Origin: Candidatus Campbellbacteria bacterium CG10_big_fil_rev_8_21_14_0_10_35_52
GTDB taxonomy: Bacteria; Patescibacteriota; Minisyncoccia; Phycocordibacterales; UBA2163
NCBI GenBank assembly: GCA_002778715.1
Contig: PFAA01000047.1
Location: forward strand, 1,586-11,074
Length of the DNA stretch: 9,489 nt
Direction of reading: 5' to 3'
Part shown: positions 1 to 7,233 of the stretch, in pieces
Layout: each line of letters opens with the position of its first letter
How positions within the stretch are numbered: position 1 is the first letter of the stretch
Position numbers and translations under genes: made by a program
Notes under the pieces: generated by a model
Databases searched by the model: none
What the model was told of the DNA's origin: nothing
The model's input: only the letters and a program-made list of their open reading frames with translations

Positions 1-1283
1 TCAAGAATTCTTTCTATCTTTATCTTATTTATTTTATCAGGAAATGTTCTTTTCCAAAATGGACGCAATGTAATTTCCGCCTCTTCTATGCTTGGATAAC
101 CGGAACGAATTGTTTGAAACGCCGCCTTTGACCTTCCGGCAAGGTCTTGTTTTAATCTTTCTTCATCAAATATCCATACAATATTAACATTGCCCTTTAC
201 AGTGAATTCAAACTCTTTATCTTCCCACGGCTTGCTTTGTTCTTTACTCAAAATAGCAAATGCAAGCGATGTTATATCGGAGATTTCAACCGGATTGTCA
301 TCAAAAATTGCAAATGTATTTTCCGCAATATATTTTGCAAATTTATTCTTATCAAAAAGAACACCGTATAATATCGCTTTTTCTTTCACTTCAACTTTAT
401 CACCGCTTTCTGCCGCCTGTTCTGATTCAAACTCCACAAACACTGTGTCTTCAAACAGATAGAATCTGTCTGGTTTTTGAGAAAAAGCTTCATTTAATAA
501 TTGCGTTCGCAGTTCCGAGTGTATTTCATTTTTGGCGTTTTCAACATCTTTCGGGTCTGCCGTAAGCTTCTCGCCGACAAAACCTCCCGTCATAGGTGTT
601 TTTGAGCGTGCGTAAAATTTATCAAATTGCGGAGAACCCTTAAATCCCGGTATAGTAAAATCTGTTAATCCTATGTTAAACTTTTCACCTGCTTCGTCCG
701 CATATACCATAACTTCTATGCTTCCCGGAACAACCTCTCCATTTTCTTTCTTTTGACCGGGAACTACAATTGATTTATTTATTCTATATATAAGTCCGTC
801 AGGCGTTTCAAAACGAGTGTTTATTATAAGCCGTTGATTTGCCAAACTAAAATTATTAAATATCATTATCTTACCGGAAGCTTTTTCTTCAATTTGTTCT
901 TTTTTAATAGCTGAAACTTTTTTTGAGCCAGTTTTTTCAATTGTCATAATCTCATACGGAAGCTCGTTGGAATCAGCTTCCATAGCCGCCACAAAACGCG
1001 CGTCAACAAAAGTTTTATTTTGTTTTGGCGTAATGCTTATTTTTGCGCCGGAAAAAAGAAAAGAAAATACAAATGTAAACACAATAAGCGCGATAATTAT
1101 TATAAACCATATAATAAATCGCGATGAATTGCTTTTTTTTATATTGTTATTATATACATTATATTCAAAATCTTCTCCGGATGATTTTTTAATCGGTCTT
1201 TGCGGCTTGATATGAGAATTTTGTATATTTCTTATTGACCTCTTTTTAGGAGGAATTATGTCATTGAATGAAGAATTTTCCAT
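1..1283 (-). CDS. Membrane-anchored baseplate J-like protein, 3' end cut by the window edge
   Basis: The frame opens at the ATG at 1283 and stays open for 427 codons to the window edge, so the C-terminus is missing. Residues 1-54 form a polar, basic cytoplasmic tail containing the motif DIIPPKKRSIRNI (8-20). Residues 56-78 are one hydrophobic helix. The rest should lie outside the membrane and begins with a short beta-rich stretch (KISITPK, 81-87). Residues 136-215 (ASGKIMIFNNF, then TRFETPDGLIYRI, then VPGSIEVMVYADEAGE and TIPGFKG) follow the pattern of Baseplate_J/gp47-like domains: a beta-rich opening, a first filled gap, then a conserved GS(I)xVxVxA stretch. The end (AEITLRPFWKRTFPD, 403-416) resembles the closing segment I recall from CPR homologues, so only a few residues may be missing. 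The gene follows the PilM-like ATPase gene after 77 bp and has its own promoter. The baseplate assignment is from pattern recognition, and the cellular function is unknown. No Shine-Dalgarno is well placed: an AGGA lies more than 20 nt upstream. An upstream in-frame TGA rules out a much longer N-terminus. Confidence 0.8.
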   Translation of the reverse strand, partial: MENSSFNDIIPPKKRSIRNIQNSHIKPQRPIKKSSGEDFEYNVYNNNIKKSNSSRFIIWFIIIIALIVFTFVFSFLFSGAKISITPKQNKTFVDARFVAAMEADSNELPYEIMTIEKTGSKKVSAIKKEQIEEKASGKIMIFNNFSLANQRLIINTRFETPDGLIYRINKSIVVPGQKKENGEVVPGSIEVMVYADEAGEKFNIGLTDFTIPGFKGSPQFDKFYARSKTPMTGGFVGEKLTADPKDVENAKNEIHSELRTQLLNEAFSQKPDRFYLFEDTVFVEFESEQAAESGDKVEVKEKAILYGVLFDKNKFAKYIAENTFAIFDDNPVEISDITSLAFAILSKEQSKPWEDKEFEFTVKGNVNIVWIFDEERLKQDLAGRSKAAFQTIRSGYPSIEEAEITLRPFWKRTFPDKINKIKIERIL

Positions 1284-1314
1284 AATAAATAAATTGTAAA
1301 TTAGATTTCCTATA

Positions 1315-1344
1315 ATTATACATCATATAAATTATATCTGCCAA
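1315..1344 (-). promoter_or_regulatory. Sigma-70 type promoter for the baseplate J-like gene
   Basis: On the minus strand TTGGCA (1344-1339, five of six consensus bases) is followed by an 18-nt spacer and a perfect TATAAT (1320-1315). Initiation would fall near 1308 and give a leader of about 25 nt to the ATG at 1283. The spacer holds a perfect 13-bp dyad, ATATAA-A-TTATAT (1325-1337), which could be an operator, although such palindromes arise easily in AT-rich DNA. Confidence 0.5.
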
Positions 1345-1360
1345 ATAATATATCGTATAA

Positions 1361-2560
1361 CTAAATCTTTCTCGCAAATAACGCTTCAATAGCAAGAAAA
1401 GGGTCGCATTCTTTTTCGTCTTTGTTTTTAGTATAACAATATTTTTTAAATATTCCACCTCTTAATTCAACTACTGTGAATTGCTGTTGAGTAAGCGTAT
1501 GCGAGCTAAATTCGTCATTCTTGATAATATCAATAAACCAGCTTGCCACATCTGTATCAATTAAAAGAAAAATCGTCTTTGGTAAAAATAATTTTTCCGC
1601 AAAATCCGATAATGTTTTTCTAAATGAATACAGCCACTCTTCTTTTATGGTGATAAGAACTTTTTTTATTTCTGAATATTTAGCGCTTGAACTTTTTCGT
1701 TCAAAGAAAAGCCGAATGAGAGAGTGCGCTTCTTCAGGCGTGATATTTAGAGCTTCGGCTGTTTTTCTTATTAAAAAATTGCTCCCGAGAGGAAATGTTG
1801 ATGTTTTAACAATAGCATCGTCTCTGATGAGCATTATGTCCGACACTTCTCCGCTTATATCCATAAGTAAAAAATCTTTTTCCGCGCTAAAAATATCACG
1901 CGTTACCAAAAACGAAGCGAGGGCAAAAGAATTATATGATATATTATCCGTGTTAAACGCTTTTTCTATAATATCTTTTACCTTTTCTCGTATTTCGTTA
2001 GAAATCATACTCATAAAAAGCGTAATGTCCATACGACTTGTTTCTTTGCCATACGGCTTATTTGTATTATATCCATTAAGCAATACTTGTATGGTATTTT
2101 TTTCCATTAAAACAGGGTCGGAAATATTATTTTGATTAAGTTTATTTTGCAATGACTTTTTAAGTTCTTCTTCTGAATCTTTAATATTGTCTGAAATAAA
2201 TCGCTCTGATACAATAAAAGATTTTTCTTTTATAAATTTTAGCGCGCTTATATCATAAACACACCACAATGATGAGAATACGCAAAATATATCTTTTAGT
2301 TCAAAATTATTTTCTAAAAAAAATCGTAATCTATTTTGTTCTATATTTTCGGCGGCAATTTTTAGAGATGTTAACATAGCCAAAAAAAGACGCTCATAGT
2401 TTAAATATTTGTGAGAATTTATAGATATTCGCGTTTGATATATGATTTCAATCGCGTCGTTTTTTTCAGAAGCGATTGCGATTGCCCCGCCGATACTGGC
2501 GCTTCCTATATCAAAGACAATAAATGGAAACTGTTTATTCGCTTTTTTTGCAAAAAACAT
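1361..2560 (-). CDS. PilM/FtsA-like actin-fold ATPase
   Basis: This 399-residue protein has the layout of the ASKHA (actin/Hsp70) superfamily in its PilM/FtsA branch. The phosphate-1 loop is FDIGSASIGGAIA (16-28). The phosphate-2 loop is LMDISGEVSDIMLI (232-245). TFPLGSNFLIRKTAEAL (255-271) matches the 'PxGGxxLTxxIA'-type helix that follows it in PilM and FtsA. Residues 90-105 and 170-215 fit the inserted subdomain and connecting helices. There is no signal peptide or membrane helix, so it should be cytoplasmic. PilM binds the N-terminal tail of the bitopic protein PilN in type IV pilus and secretion systems. Here the next gene encodes a bitopic protein with such a tail, but no PilN, PilO or PilQ gene is visible. 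I therefore give no gene symbol. A weak adenosine motif and low overall similarity leave ATPase activity unproven. The ATG at 2560 is preceded by an in-frame TGA, which fixes the start. No Shine-Dalgarno is present. The stop codon is TAG. Confidence 0.82.
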   Translation of the reverse strand: MFFAKKANKQFPFIVFDIGSASIGGAIAIASEKNDAIEIIYQTRISINSHKYLNYERLFLAMLTSLKIAAENIEQNRLRFFLENNFELKDIFCVFSSLWCVYDISALKFIKEKSFIVSERFISDNIKDSEEELKKSLQNKLNQNNISDPVLMEKNTIQVLLNGYNTNKPYGKETSRMDITLFMSMISNEIREKVKDIIEKAFNTDNISYNSFALASFLVTRDIFSAEKDFLLMDISGEVSDIMLIRDDAIVKTSTFPLGSNFLIRKTAEALNITPEEAHSLIRLFFERKSSSAKYSEIKKVLITIKEEWLYSFRKTLSDFAEKLFLPKTIFLLIDTDVASWFIDIIKNDEFSSHTLTQQQFTVVELRGGIFKKYCYTKNKDEKECDPFLAIEALFARKI

Positions 2561-2640
2561 AAAATTTATGAATTGTCAGAGTATTCTCACTTTACTACAA
2601 GAATGAAAAAGTATGAGCAACACTGCGATTCTTATAGCTA

Positions 2641-2669
2641 ATTATATGCAAACAAGATATTATATGCAA
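2641..2669 (-). promoter_or_regulatory. Duplicated promoter-like element upstream of the PilM-like gene
   Basis: The 11-bp minus-strand word TTGCATATAAT occurs twice in direct orientation (2669-2659 and 2651-2641), offset by 18 bp. Each copy ends in a perfect TATAAT. The upstream copy also supplies TTGCAT exactly 17 nt before the downstream -10 and may serve as its -35 (three of six consensus bases). Initiation near 2634 would leave a leader of about 74 nt before the ATG at 2560; the upstream -10 would give about 92 nt. The rest of the 2561-2784 spacer shows no gene, only the hairpin listed at 2711-2748. Confidence 0.5.
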
Positions 2670-2710
2670 CACTTTTTCTTACTATAAGTATCGTTATTTT
2701 TCTTTTGATT

Positions 2711-2748
2711 CCGACAAAATAATATTATCAAACAATTATTTCTTTCGG
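2711..2748 (-). other. Imperfect hairpin downstream of alaS
   Basis: CCGA and AAATAAT (2711-2714, 2717-2723) pair with ATTATTT and TCGG (2735-2741, 2745-2748), leaving a small internal loop and an 11-nt apical loop. It lies about 37 nt beyond the alaS stop and could be a 3'-end structure. No T-run follows it on the minus strand, so I do not call it an intrinsic terminator. Confidence 0.3.
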
Positions 2749-2784
2749 TAAGTCCTCATTAAAGTTAAAAATTGGCGATTAGAT

Positions 2785-4635
2785 TTATTCCAACACGGCT
2801 TTTATTCTTCTTATGCCTGATGAAACCGACTCTTCCTTTTTTATTTTGAAGTATCCGAGCTCGGCGGTATTTCTAATATGAGGACCTCCGCAAAGTTCAA
2901 TGCTATAATTCCCTATTCTATAAACTGTAACGATATCTCCATATTTATCTTCAAACTCTCCGACTATATTTTGTTTTTTAGCTTCTTCAATTGGCATTTC
3001 TTCTTTTGTTACATCAATGGCTGATTTTATTTTTTCATTTATTAAATCTTCCACCTTTTGTTTTTGCTCATCCGTCATTTTTTTTTCCCAAGAAAAATCA
3101 AGTCGCAACCGCTCTTGCGTGATGTTGCTTCCCTTCTGTCTCACGCCCTCACCGAGCGTATCTTTAAGAGCGCGCAAAAGCAAATGTGTCGCTGTGTGAT
3201 ATTTAACAGACATCTCTCCCGCATCTATCAGACCTCCTTTGAATTTTTGTTCCGCTCCAATTCGCGACAATTCTTTATGCTCTTTCATTTTTTTATCAAA
3301 TTCATTCTTATCAACAGATAAATTTTTTTCTTCAGCCAGCTCAATAGTCATCTCAATCGGAAATCCATATGTCGTAAATAATATAAAAGCGTTATCGCCT
3401 GATATATTTTCTTTTCCGCTTATTTTTTCAAATTCTATTAAACCTTTTTTAATGGTCTTTCTAAATTTTTTTTCTTCTTTATTTATTTCTTCAACAATTT
3501 TTTCTTTATTCTCATTCAATTTCGGATATATTTTATTATATTGGCTAATCGCTATCTTTGATATATCACTTAAATGCCCCTGTGAAATATCAAGTTTATC
3601 CGAGAAACGAATTGCTCTTCTTATAAGCCGCCTCAAAATATATCCTTGTTTAGTATTAGAGGGCGTAATGCCTGATGCGATTATAAAAACAGACGCGCGA
3701 ATATGGTCGGTGATTATTCTAAATTCTTTTTTATTATCAGCATATATTCTGCCACTTATTTCTTCTATTTTTTTTATAATAGACGAGATTATATCAATAT
3801 TAAAAATATCATTGTCGTCATTTGACGCCGCCGTAATCCTTTCAAGCCCTCCTCCAAAATCAACATTTTTCGCCGGCAAACGGCCGAAACTCCCGTCTTT
3901 CTGTTTTATGTATTCCATAAATACAGAATTGCCTATTTCCATAAATCGTCCGCATTCGCAATTCGGATGACAGTGTTCTCCAAATTTTTTATTATGTATA
4001 TATTCACCAAAGTCGTAAAATACTTCGCTGTCAGGCCCGCCGGGCTCATCTTGCGGCATTTTATCAGGCGCGCCATTTCTGCTCCACCAATTATATTTCG
4101 CGTCATAATAAAAAATTCTGCCTCCGCGCATACCTATTTTACCGCCATTTTCTTCATTTAAAATTTCTTGGTCTTTTATTTTAATATCTTTTTTTTCAAA
4201 AATATTTTTCCATATTTTTACGGATTCAATGTCGCGTGGTATTCCGCTTTTTTTATCTCCGGCAAAGACGGTTATATATAATTTTTCAGGATTAAGTTTG
4301 ACTTCATTAGTTAAAAATTCAAAAAGCCATTCAATTTGTTCTTTTTTGAAATAATCGCCGAAAGACCAATTGCCGAGCATCTCAAAAAAAGTAGTGTGTC
4401 TATTGTCTCCTATTTCTTCTATATCTTCAGCGCGAAAACATTTTTGAGAGTTTGCAAGCCGTGCTCCGCCCATATGCTTCTTTCCTAAAAAATACGGTAA
4501 AAGTGGCTGCATACCCGAACTTGTAAAAAGAGTTGAAGGGTCGTCTTTTAAAATTAAAGGCGCTGATTCAATTATTATATGCTTGCGTTTTTCAAAAAAA
4601 CGCAAATATTTGCTTCTGACTTCGTCTATTTTCAT
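2785..4635 (-). CDS. alaS: Alanine--tRNA ligase, short form without the C-terminal C-Ala domain
   Basis: It charges tRNA-Ala with alanine in the cytoplasm. The class II catalytic core is intact: DPSTLFTSSGMQP (32-44), KCFRAEDIEEIGDNRHTTFF (65-84) with the following EMLGNWSFGDYFK (85-97), and motif 3 GGGLERI (261-267). The tRNA-recognition helical region follows. The editing domain that removes mischarged Ser or Gly has its zinc ligands in HTATH (H480, H484) and CGGPH (C582, H586; the second motif is CGGTH in most bacteria). The protein ends at residue 616, immediately after the editing domain. Typical bacterial enzymes are about 870 residues and continue into a coiled coil and the DHHA1/C-Ala domain. 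The catalytic domain has an insertion (about 185-233) with an HCHPNCECGRF cluster. The end is a clean TAA with no C-Ala-like coding beyond it, so this looks like natural reduction. It lies 26 bp after the small membrane protein gene and is probably cotranscribed with it. There is no clear Shine-Dalgarno. Confidence 0.96.
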   Translation of the reverse strand: MKIDEVRSKYLRFFEKRKHIIIESAPLILKDDPSTLFTSSGMQPLLPYFLGKKHMGGARLANSQKCFRAEDIEEIGDNRHTTFFEMLGNWSFGDYFKKEQIEWLFEFLTNEVKLNPEKLYITVFAGDKKSGIPRDIESVKIWKNIFEKKDIKIKDQEILNEENGGKIGMRGGRIFYYDAKYNWWSRNGAPDKMPQDEPGGPDSEVFYDFGEYIHNKKFGEHCHPNCECGRFMEIGNSVFMEYIKQKDGSFGRLPAKNVDFGGGLERITAASNDDNDIFNIDIISSIIKKIEEISGRIYADNKKEFRIITDHIRASVFIIASGITPSNTKQGYILRRLIRRAIRFSDKLDISQGHLSDISKIAISQYNKIYPKLNENKEKIVEEINKEEKKFRKTIKKGLIEFEKISGKENISGDNAFILFTTYGFPIEMTIELAEEKNLSVDKNEFDKKMKEHKELSRIGAEQKFKGGLIDAGEMSVKYHTATHLLLRALKDTLGEGVRQKGSNITQERLRLDFSWEKKMTDEQKQKVEDLINEKIKSAIDVTKEEMPIEEAKKQNIVGEFEDKYGDIVTVYRIGNYSIELCGGPHIRNTAELGYFKIKKEESVSSGIRRIKAVLE

Positions 4636-4661
4636 ATTTTAATTTCGTATTCCGCGATATT

Positions 4662-4880
4662 TTAAGAGAAATATCCATTGGCATATAGCTGAAAAAAATA
4701 ACCGAGCGTTATAAATAATATACCGCAAATAGCAAGCCATTTTTCGCGCTTCATCGCGCCAATCACATCGTCATCAATTTTATGCTCTTTCACCATATGC
4801 CTGTGCACATTAAGCACGGTAAGGCCGATTAATATCTCCCCCGTCGCGCTTAATGTAATTCCTATAAATAATAAATCCAT
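4662..4880 (-). CDS. Small two-helix membrane protein of unknown function
   Basis: I do not recognise this 72-residue protein. It has two hydrophobic segments (about 3-24 and 47-66) joined by a polar loop rich in His, Lys and Asp (HRHMVKEHKIDDDVIGAMKREKW, split as 26-36 and 37-48). By the positive-inside rule the loop should face the cytoplasm and both ends should face out. There is no cleavable signal peptide or lipobox. It sits between pepF (45 bp upstream) and alaS (26 bp downstream) in the same orientation and is probably carried on the same transcript. The spacing, sensible membrane topology and lack of a competing frame support a real gene. The ATG at 4880 is the only good start and has no Shine-Dalgarno. 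Nothing in the sequence ties it to either neighbour functionally. Confidence 0.75.
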   Translation of the reverse strand: MDLLFIGITLSATGEILIGLTVLNVHRHMVKEHKIDDDVIGAMKREKWLAICGILFITLGYFFQLYANGYFS

Positions 4881-4885
4881 ATTTG

Positions 4886-4901
4886 ATTAAATTAATTTAA
4901 T
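4886..4901. repeat. 16-bp perfect AT palindrome
   Basis: ATTAAATTAATTTAAT is a perfect palindrome five bases upstream of the small membrane protein start. It contains only A and T, so chance is a realistic explanation; an operator or a start-proximal structure is possible. Confidence 0.3.
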
Positions 4902-4925
4902 TATTACTTTATTTTACGCTGTATT

Positions 4926-6689
4926 TTAAGCCGAGTAAACTTTTTCAAGTTTATTTATATCTTTTTCTATGCTAATTAAACCTTCTTTGAAAAAATTATG
5001 TCTTGCTGTGTCTATGCCAATGTCTTTAAAAATATCATCTGGACTTTTACTTCCGCCTGCCGATAAAAATTTTTTTATTTGTTTGCCAAAATTATTATTT
5101 TTTTTAAATCTATCATACATAATCTTACTGATAATTTGTCCGTAAGCGTATGTGTATACATAAAAAAAATTTCTAATATGCGACCATCTTATAAAAAAAT
5201 ATCCATCCAATTCTTTTAACTTAAACGCCGGTCCTAAATACATTTTCATATGTTTATTAAGCATACTTCCTATCTCTTCGGATGATAACGCTCCTTTTTG
5301 TCTAATGCTGTTGTGCAGTTCAATTTCAAAATTAAATTCGGCAATCTGTCTGAATATCGTATCTATATCCCCTTGTATTTTATCATGAAGCGCGACAATT
5401 TTCTCTTTATTATTTAATTTTTCAAATATTGCGTCAAATACGGCTTGCTCAAAAAAAGTGCTTGCCGTCTCTGCCGCTGATATGCTGTAATGGGTATATA
5501 TTTCTATTTGATTCTTTTTGCTTAATTCAGAATGTATGGCGTGCCCCATCTCATGCGCGAATGTCATAAGCGATTTGAAATCATCGGTCTGATTAAGAAG
5601 AACCATTGTCGGAGTGTTCACGCTTGATGACGCGTAAGCTCCATCTGATTTGCCAATTTTTGGATATGCATCAATCTGCCCTTTTTTAAGCATATTATCT
5701 AATATATCAGCGTATTCTTTATCTATACTTTTAAATATCGATTTTAATATTTCATACGCTTCTTTGAAAGATATTTTTTTTGTCGTTTTTCCTATTCTCG
5801 CGCCCCTATCGGCATATCGCATATAATCCAATTTAAGAATCTTTTTTTTCAAATTATAGAAACGATTGCTAATATAAAAATGTTTAGTAACGATATTCGC
5901 AAAATCTAATATGCTTTTTTCATTATTTTCATATCCTAATATTGTGGCGCTATACGGATTTTTGAAACCGCGAAGCTCGTCGTCTATTTTTTTATTCAAG
6001 ACGATGGCATTTATCTCGCTTTCAGCAAAACTGCTTATCTCTTTGATTTTTTCTAAAACTTTATCTTGCAAAGCGCGTCTCTCTATTGTGTTAAGTCCGC
6101 TTACTTTATTTTGAGCTTCTCCGATGGATATTTCTTTTCCTCTAAATTTCACATTTTGTTTGCTAAGAGTTCTTTGAACACCGCTAACCCACATACTATG
6201 ACTTGGCATATTTTTGAGATTAATAATTTTTTCTTCTTTTTCCGCAAGGTCATATTTACTCATTTCAAAAATTTTTTCTAAAAAATAATTGTATTTTCGC
6301 AATTTTTTGCCGGAAAGAAATTTTTTCTGAAATTTTTTTTCAATTTTGCCTATCTTCAATAAAAAAAATAAAATTTTATTTTCATATTTCGTCAATTCAT
6401 TTATCAATTTATTTAGATTTGCTTCAGCTTCTTGGTCTTTTCCATCTAAATCTTTTCTATAATGAAAATAGAGGAGTGGTTTATCTGTATCTAATTTAAT
6501 AAGATTTTCATAATCCAGCAATGCCTGAAAAAGTTTGTCCTCTTTTTTCAGATAATCGTCTTTTTTTATGTATTTTTTTTCAAAAAAAATAAAAGCTTTT
6601 TTTATTTTTTCAATGTCTTTTTTTATTTGAGTGTCATTGGCGGATTTATAAAATAAATTTAAATTCCATTTCGTTTTAATTTTTTTCAT
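4926..6689 (-). CDS. pepF: Oligoendopeptidase F (M3 family zinc metallopeptidase)
   Basis: A 587-residue cytoplasmic peptidase that cleaves short peptides, expected to work in peptide recycling. The zinc motif is HEMGH (379-383) within LMTFAHEMGHAIHSEL. The third ligand should be E407 in SAAETASTFFEQ (404-415), matching the family pattern E-(I/T)-A-S-T-F-x-E about 24-28 residues downstream. Upstream, AYASSSVNTPTMVLLN (351-366) matches the beta-strand region that lines the active site of M3 peptidases. Near the C-terminus FYVYTYAYGQIISKIMYDRF is the conserved tyrosine-rich substrate-contact helix. Length is normal for PepF (about 600). The N-terminal half is helical and very rich in Lys and Ile, reflecting the AT-rich codons. 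No signal peptide is present. It starts 46 bp after greA and precedes the small membrane protein gene. Only a weak GAAG lies before the ATG. PepF and the related M3B enzymes are hard to separate by sequence alone. Confidence 0.93.
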   Translation of the reverse strand: MKKIKTKWNLNLFYKSANDTQIKKDIEKIKKAFIFFEKKYIKKDDYLKKEDKLFQALLDYENLIKLDTDKPLLYFHYRKDLDGKDQEAEANLNKLINELTKYENKILFFLLKIGKIEKKFQKKFLSGKKLRKYNYFLEKIFEMSKYDLAEKEEKIINLKNMPSHSMWVSGVQRTLSKQNVKFRGKEISIGEAQNKVSGLNTIERRALQDKVLEKIKEISSFAESEINAIVLNKKIDDELRGFKNPYSATILGYENNEKSILDFANIVTKHFYISNRFYNLKKKILKLDYMRYADRGARIGKTTKKISFKEAYEILKSIFKSIDKEYADILDNMLKKGQIDAYPKIGKSDGAYASSSVNTPTMVLLNQTDDFKSLMTFAHEMGHAIHSELSKKNQIEIYTHYSISAAETASTFFEQAVFDAIFEKLNNKEKIVALHDKIQGDIDTIFRQIAEFNFEIELHNSIRQKGALSSEEIGSMLNKHMKMYLGPAFKLKELDGYFFIRWSHIRNFFYVYTYAYGQIISKIMYDRFKKNNNFGKQIKKFLSAGGSKSPDDIFKDIGIDTARHNFFKEGLISIEKDINKLEKVYSA

Positions 6690-6735
6690 AATGAATCTTC
6701 GGTATAATAATAACGCTAAAAAATCAAATTAAAAC

Positions 6736-7203
6736 CTATTTAATGCTGATAATTTTGCAGTTGAGTTTGCCGTTTGGCGTTATAAATGAAAATGTCTCGC
6801 CTTTCTTTTTCCCTATCAACGCTTCTCCCAACGGCGAGATATGTGAAATTTTTCTCTCCTGCATATTCGCCTCTTCAGAACCTACGATTTTATATTTTCT
6901 TGTCTCTGTCTCTCCGTCTTTTTGTATCTCAACTTCAGAGCCGAGATTTACAAAGTCATTGCTTTTATGAGCCACTATTTTAGCTGACTTTAGAATTAAC
7001 TCCAATTTATTTATTCTGTCTTCCGCGGCGGCTTGAAGTTCGCGAGCTTCATGATATTCTGCATTTTCAGAAATATCGCCGAGCGACCGCGCGTATTCAA
7101 GATTTTCCGCAATCTCTTTTCTACGAGTGGTTTTTAAAAAATTTAGTTCATCTTGAAGCGCGTCAAATTTTTCTTTGGTTAAATATTCTTTTTCGTCAGT
7201 CAT
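6736..7203 (-). CDS. greA: Transcription elongation factor GreA
   Basis: A 155-residue GreA of normal length (about 158). It rescues backtracked RNA polymerase by entering the secondary channel and stimulating cleavage of the extruded RNA 3' end. Residues 1-76 form the antiparallel coiled coil, and the tip carries the signature LGDISENAEYHEAR (41-54) with the catalytic acidic residues D43 and E46. Residues 85-155 are the FKBP-like domain that docks on the polymerase (NLGSEVEIQ, then ISPLGEALIGKKKGETFSF and TPNGKLNCKIISI). It is the first gene after a strong promoter (7295-7322) and has a structured leader of about 85 nt. It is followed 46 bp later by pepF. The ATG at 7203 has no Shine-Dalgarno. 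The stop codon is TAG. Confidence 0.97.
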   Translation of the reverse strand: MTDEKEYLTKEKFDALQDELNFLKTTRRKEIAENLEYARSLGDISENAEYHEARELQAAAEDRINKLELILKSAKIVAHKSNDFVNLGSEVEIQKDGETETRKYKIVGSEEANMQERKISHISPLGEALIGKKKGETFSFITPNGKLNCKIISIK

Positions 7204-7233
7204 TTTTGATTTGTTAAAATTAATAAATTAAAC

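Noticed and set aside
1248..1299. Plus-strand mini-ORF of 13 codons with a perfect AGGAGG four bases before its ATG.
   Set aside because: It is antisense to the baseplate-like coding sequence. The AGGAGG is simply the complement of the Pro-Pro codons in DIIPPKK, and no other gene in the window uses such a site.
1261..1458. Minus-strand 65-codon frame overlapping the end of the PilM-like gene.
   Set aside because: Most of it is a shadow of the PilM-like gene in another frame, and the remainder covers the promoter of the next gene.
2724..2758. Seven-codon minus-strand ORF (MRTYRKK) between alaS and the PilM-like gene as a leader peptide.
   Set aside because: It lies upstream of the mapped promoter elements, overlaps the hairpin, and has no ribosome binding site or link to a downstream gene.
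3239..3970. Long plus-strand open frame of 243 codons inside alaS.
   Set aside because: It is antisense to a clearly functional AlaRS. Its hydrophobic Ser/Phe/Ile-rich product is what the complement of Lys/Glu-rich AT codons gives.
6690..6735. Separate promoter for pepF in the gap after greA (TTGATT with downstream TATTAT).
   Set aside because: The hexamers are only about 9-13 bp apart, and AT-rich DNA gives such matches freely. Read-through from the greA promoter is simpler.
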